Assembly (NCBI RefSeq): GCF_008831285.2
Contig: NC_045142.1
Location: 13,530,716 to 13,594,715, forward strand
DNA: 64,000 nucleotides
Reading direction: 5' to 3'
Source: Nymphaea colorata
Lineage: Eukaryota > Streptophyta > Magnoliopsida > Nymphaeales > Nymphaeaceae
The translations under genes were made by a program, and so were the position numbers. The notes under the pieces were generated by a model. It saw only the letters and a program-made list of their open reading frames with translations, was not told where the DNA came from and ran no database searches. Shown here piece by piece: positions 61,409 through 64,000 of this stretch (position 1 is the first letter of the stretch; every line of letters begins with the position of its first letter).

Positions 61409-64000
61409 TTACAGTGTGATCACCGAAAGTTTGCCAAGAAGAAACTGAAATCGTGCTGAAGCAAGTGCCTTGGTGAAGAAATCTCCAAGTTGATATTCGG
61501 AAGGGACAAAGGACATATCGATTGTTCGGCTAAGATATTCTTCTCTCACATAGTGACAATCCATTTCAATATGCTTTGTCCTTTCATGAAAAGTATGATT
61601 GCTAGCAATGTAGATGACACTTTTATTGTTACAACAGAGCTTGGTTGTTTCATTTAAGTCAATTCCAATGTCCTTCAATAAGCTTTTTAACCATACAATC
61701 TCCATGGTGGTGGTGGCCATGGCACGATACTCTGCTTCAGTTGATGATAGAGAGACCTTATTTTGTTTTTTGCACCTCCACGAAATAAGAGAGTCACCTA
61801 GAAAAACACAAAAACCAGTGGTGGAATGCCTGTTATTAGAATCTCCACCCTAATCAGCATCAGTGTAGGCAATCATATTCAAGTTTGATGAGGAGGATAG
61901 AAAAAGTCCTTTAGTGATTGTGTGTTTGATATATCGAACAATCCTCAATGCGGCTCCCATGTGTACAGAAGTGGGTCTTTGTTGAAACTGACTTATGACA
62001 TGTACCGCATGTGATATGTCAGGCCTTGTGATGGATAAATATGTGAGAGCTCCAACCAATTGTCGAAATGGAGTGGGATTTTCTAGAATTTCTCCATCAT
62101 CAATCTTCATCTTTACTCCTAAGGCTTCAGGAGTGTCCACCACTTTGTCATCAGTGATTCCTGATCTGTTTATAATGTCATTAGCAAACTTCATTTGTGA
62201 AAGTAAGTATCCTTTTCTACTATAAGCTACTTCAATACCAAGAAAATAAGTTAGTTTACCCAAATCAGTCATTTCAAATTCATTCTTTAGAAAATCCTTT
62301 ACCTGCATAATTCCGTTGGCATCATTACCTGTAATAATCATATCATCTACATATAAAAGTAATACAATTATACCTACAACAGTATTTTTAACAAACATAG
62401 CAGTGTCAGAATAGCAGGATTTAAAACCTTGTTTAAACATAACATTGCTAAACATGTCAAACCAAGCTTTTGGAGCTTGTTTCAAGCCATATAATGCCTT
62501 TCTAAGATAAAGAACTTTTCCTTGAGGTAAATCAAGCCCAGGGGGTGAATCCATGTATACCTCCTCATTTAAGTATCCATTCAAAAATGCATTTTTCACA
62601 TCCAATTGATATATCGACCATTGTTTAATGGAAGCAATGGCAATAAGAGCTCTAACAGAGGTCATACGAGCAACAGGGGCAAAGGTTTCTTCGTAATCAA
62701 TCCCATATTCTTGAGCATATCCTTTGGCAACAAGTCTAGCTTTATACCTTTCAAGTGATCCATCACTTCTAGTCTTGACTTTGTATACCCACCTACATCC
62801 TATTGTCCTTTTCCCTATAGGAAGAGACACAATGTCCCAAGTTTTATTGTCTTCAAGGGCTCTAAGTTCACTGTTCATTGCTTCAATCCAATGTGGATTA
62901 GTTTTGACTTCAAGATAGGATGAAGGTTCAACATGAGAGTGAATAGCTAATAAGCAAGCTCTATGTTTTGGGGAAAAAGACTCGTAGGAAACAAATTTTT
63001 GAGGTGGATGAAAAACTCTTTGAGATCTCCTAAGAGTAGGTTGAGACTCTTGGATGTTTTGTTGAGACCTTCTCTTATAAACTATAACTTCTCTTGGTGG
63101 AGATCTAAAAGGAGTACTCTCAACCTCATTTAGAGCATCATCATGTGAAGAAGGCAAAACGTCATCATCATCATCATCATTATCATCATCATCATCATTT
63201 ATCCATAAAAATGAATAGTCATCTTCATGCTTGGTTTTATTTTCATTAAAGTCATTTTCTTCTTCTAAAAATATCACATTTCTTGAAACATACACTTTAT
63301 CTTTTTCAATATCATAGCATCTATATCCTTTTTGAGTTTCGGAATAGCCAATAAAGACACATTGAATAGCCCTAGATGAAAGTTTGTCATTTTTGTCATT
63401 TAAAATGAAACATTTGCAACCAAAGACTTTGAATCTTTTATAAATTGGCTCCAAATTAAAAAGTTTTTGAAAAGGTGAAATATTTTCTAAAACTTTAGAG
63501 GGCATTCTATTAATCCAGTAAATGGATGTTAGAATCGCTTCAGCCCAAAAATTTTTTGGAACATTTTTTGATATAAGAAGAGCTCTTGTTGTTTCAACTT
63601 TCAAGAATATGTCTATGTTTTCTTTCGGCAACTCCATTTTGTTGGGGGGTTTTTGGACAAGACTTTTGGTGTATAACTCCCTTTTCCTTTAGGAATTCTT
63701 CAAATTCATTGGAAATGAATTCTCCCCCGGAATCACTTCTAAAAATTTTAAGATTTGCATCAAATTGAGTTTTGATCATGTTGTAAAAGTTTTTAAGATT
63801 CATAAAGACTTCCGATTTACGTTTAAGAAAGTAAACCCAAGCATATCGAGAGTAATCATCCACAAAAATGACATAATAAAGCAAACCACCTTTAGACATA
63901 TTAGGAGCGGGACCCCATACATCCGAATGCACTAATTCAAAAGGTGCCTTTGCAACAAAATTTCTATTTCCAAAAGGTAAAACCTTAATTTTGGCTTTAA
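61409..64000 (-). pseudogene. Copia pol: integrase, reverse transcriptase, RNase H, with two lesions
   Basis: On the minus strand, 64000-63594 is the integrase with HSDVWGP, VDDYSRY, SDSGGEF and GVAERKHR (D, D and E residues present). An extra A in an AAA run (63599-63601 as TTT on the + strand) shifts the frame. The next segment, 63637-61850, holds the reverse transcriptase with DVKNAFLNG and the catalytic LLYVDDMIITGND. It ends at an in-frame TAG (codon after AYTDAD) where the family has tryptophan. The frame then continues through RNase H with SSTEAEYRAMA to a stop near 61409. The element is dead for pol unless supplied in trans. Acidic repeats (Asp-rich, GATGAT) at about 63155-63195 form a linker. 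Confidence 0.88.

Larger units (their letters stand above)
60824..64000 (-). mobile_element. Ty1/copia retrotransposon, minus orientation, truncated by window end
   Basis: The 3' LTR (about 60824-61395) starts TGTTAGAATTTAAAG in element orientation and follows the purine tract TGAGGGGGGG (61396-61405). Pol then runs from 61409 to the window edge: RNase H, reverse transcriptase, integrase and the end of the pre-integrase region. Only two clear lesions are seen in about 2.5 kb, so it is much younger than the 30285-39244 element. It lies antisense within intron 2 of the SAC8-like gene. The far LTR and target duplication are outside the window; the left edge is inferred from a TGG..CA-type LTR end. 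Confidence 0.85.

Overview
This is nuclear DNA of a flowering plant. Spliced genes with GT-AG introns match plant families, and the intergenic space is full of plant-type LTR retrotransposons, PIF/Harbinger and hAT relics, short inverted-repeat elements and GA/TC/AT microsatellites. I cannot resolve the lineage from sequence alone. There is no sign of bacterial, organellar or CRISPR-type content.

Four host genes are supported by splice-consistent exon models. (1) An HS1-like stress-responsive A/B-barrel (Dabb) gene lies on the minus strand (5167-8843, 2 exons, 109 aa). (2) A phosphoinositide-specific phospholipase C lies on the plus strand (20381-29272, 9 exons, 595 aa, with degenerate EF-hand, X, Y and C2 regions). 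(3) A NEN-type DEDDh exonuclease lies on the plus strand (49251-54019, 6 exons, 549 aa, first intron GC-AG). (4) The first two exons of a SAC8-like SAC-domain phosphoinositide phosphatase lie on the plus strand (57375-59977, continuing beyond the window). PLC and the SAC phosphatase both act in phosphoinositide metabolism, but nothing shows that their proximity matters. Broken genes are a subtilase fragment (1020-1510) and a two-exon malate dehydrogenase fragment (about 45836-46309).

The rest is mostly mobile DNA. At 12840-17160 there is a decayed PIF/Harbinger element (Myb-like ORF1 plus transposase). A 1.9-kb element with an exact 8-bp target duplication has split its transposase. At 30285-39244 there is an old minus-strand copia element with both LTRs, primer-binding site, polypurine tract and 5-bp target duplication; its reverse-transcriptase core has been replaced by about 1.55 kb of other DNA. 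At 60824-64000 a younger minus-strand copia element sits antisense in the SAC8-like intron. At 54717-56880 there is a hAT transposase relic with a duplicated tail. Several families of short hAT-like elements have recognisable termini and 8-bp target duplications (2939-3202, 9991-10247, 10683-10968, 17904-18296, 40877-41446).

The most unusual object is at 45627-46443. A short element with the GC-rich termini of the 2939/10683 family appears to have picked up an intron-containing piece of an organellar-type malate dehydrogenase gene. I see no new multi-gene system; the novelty lies in nested and gene-capturing transposons.
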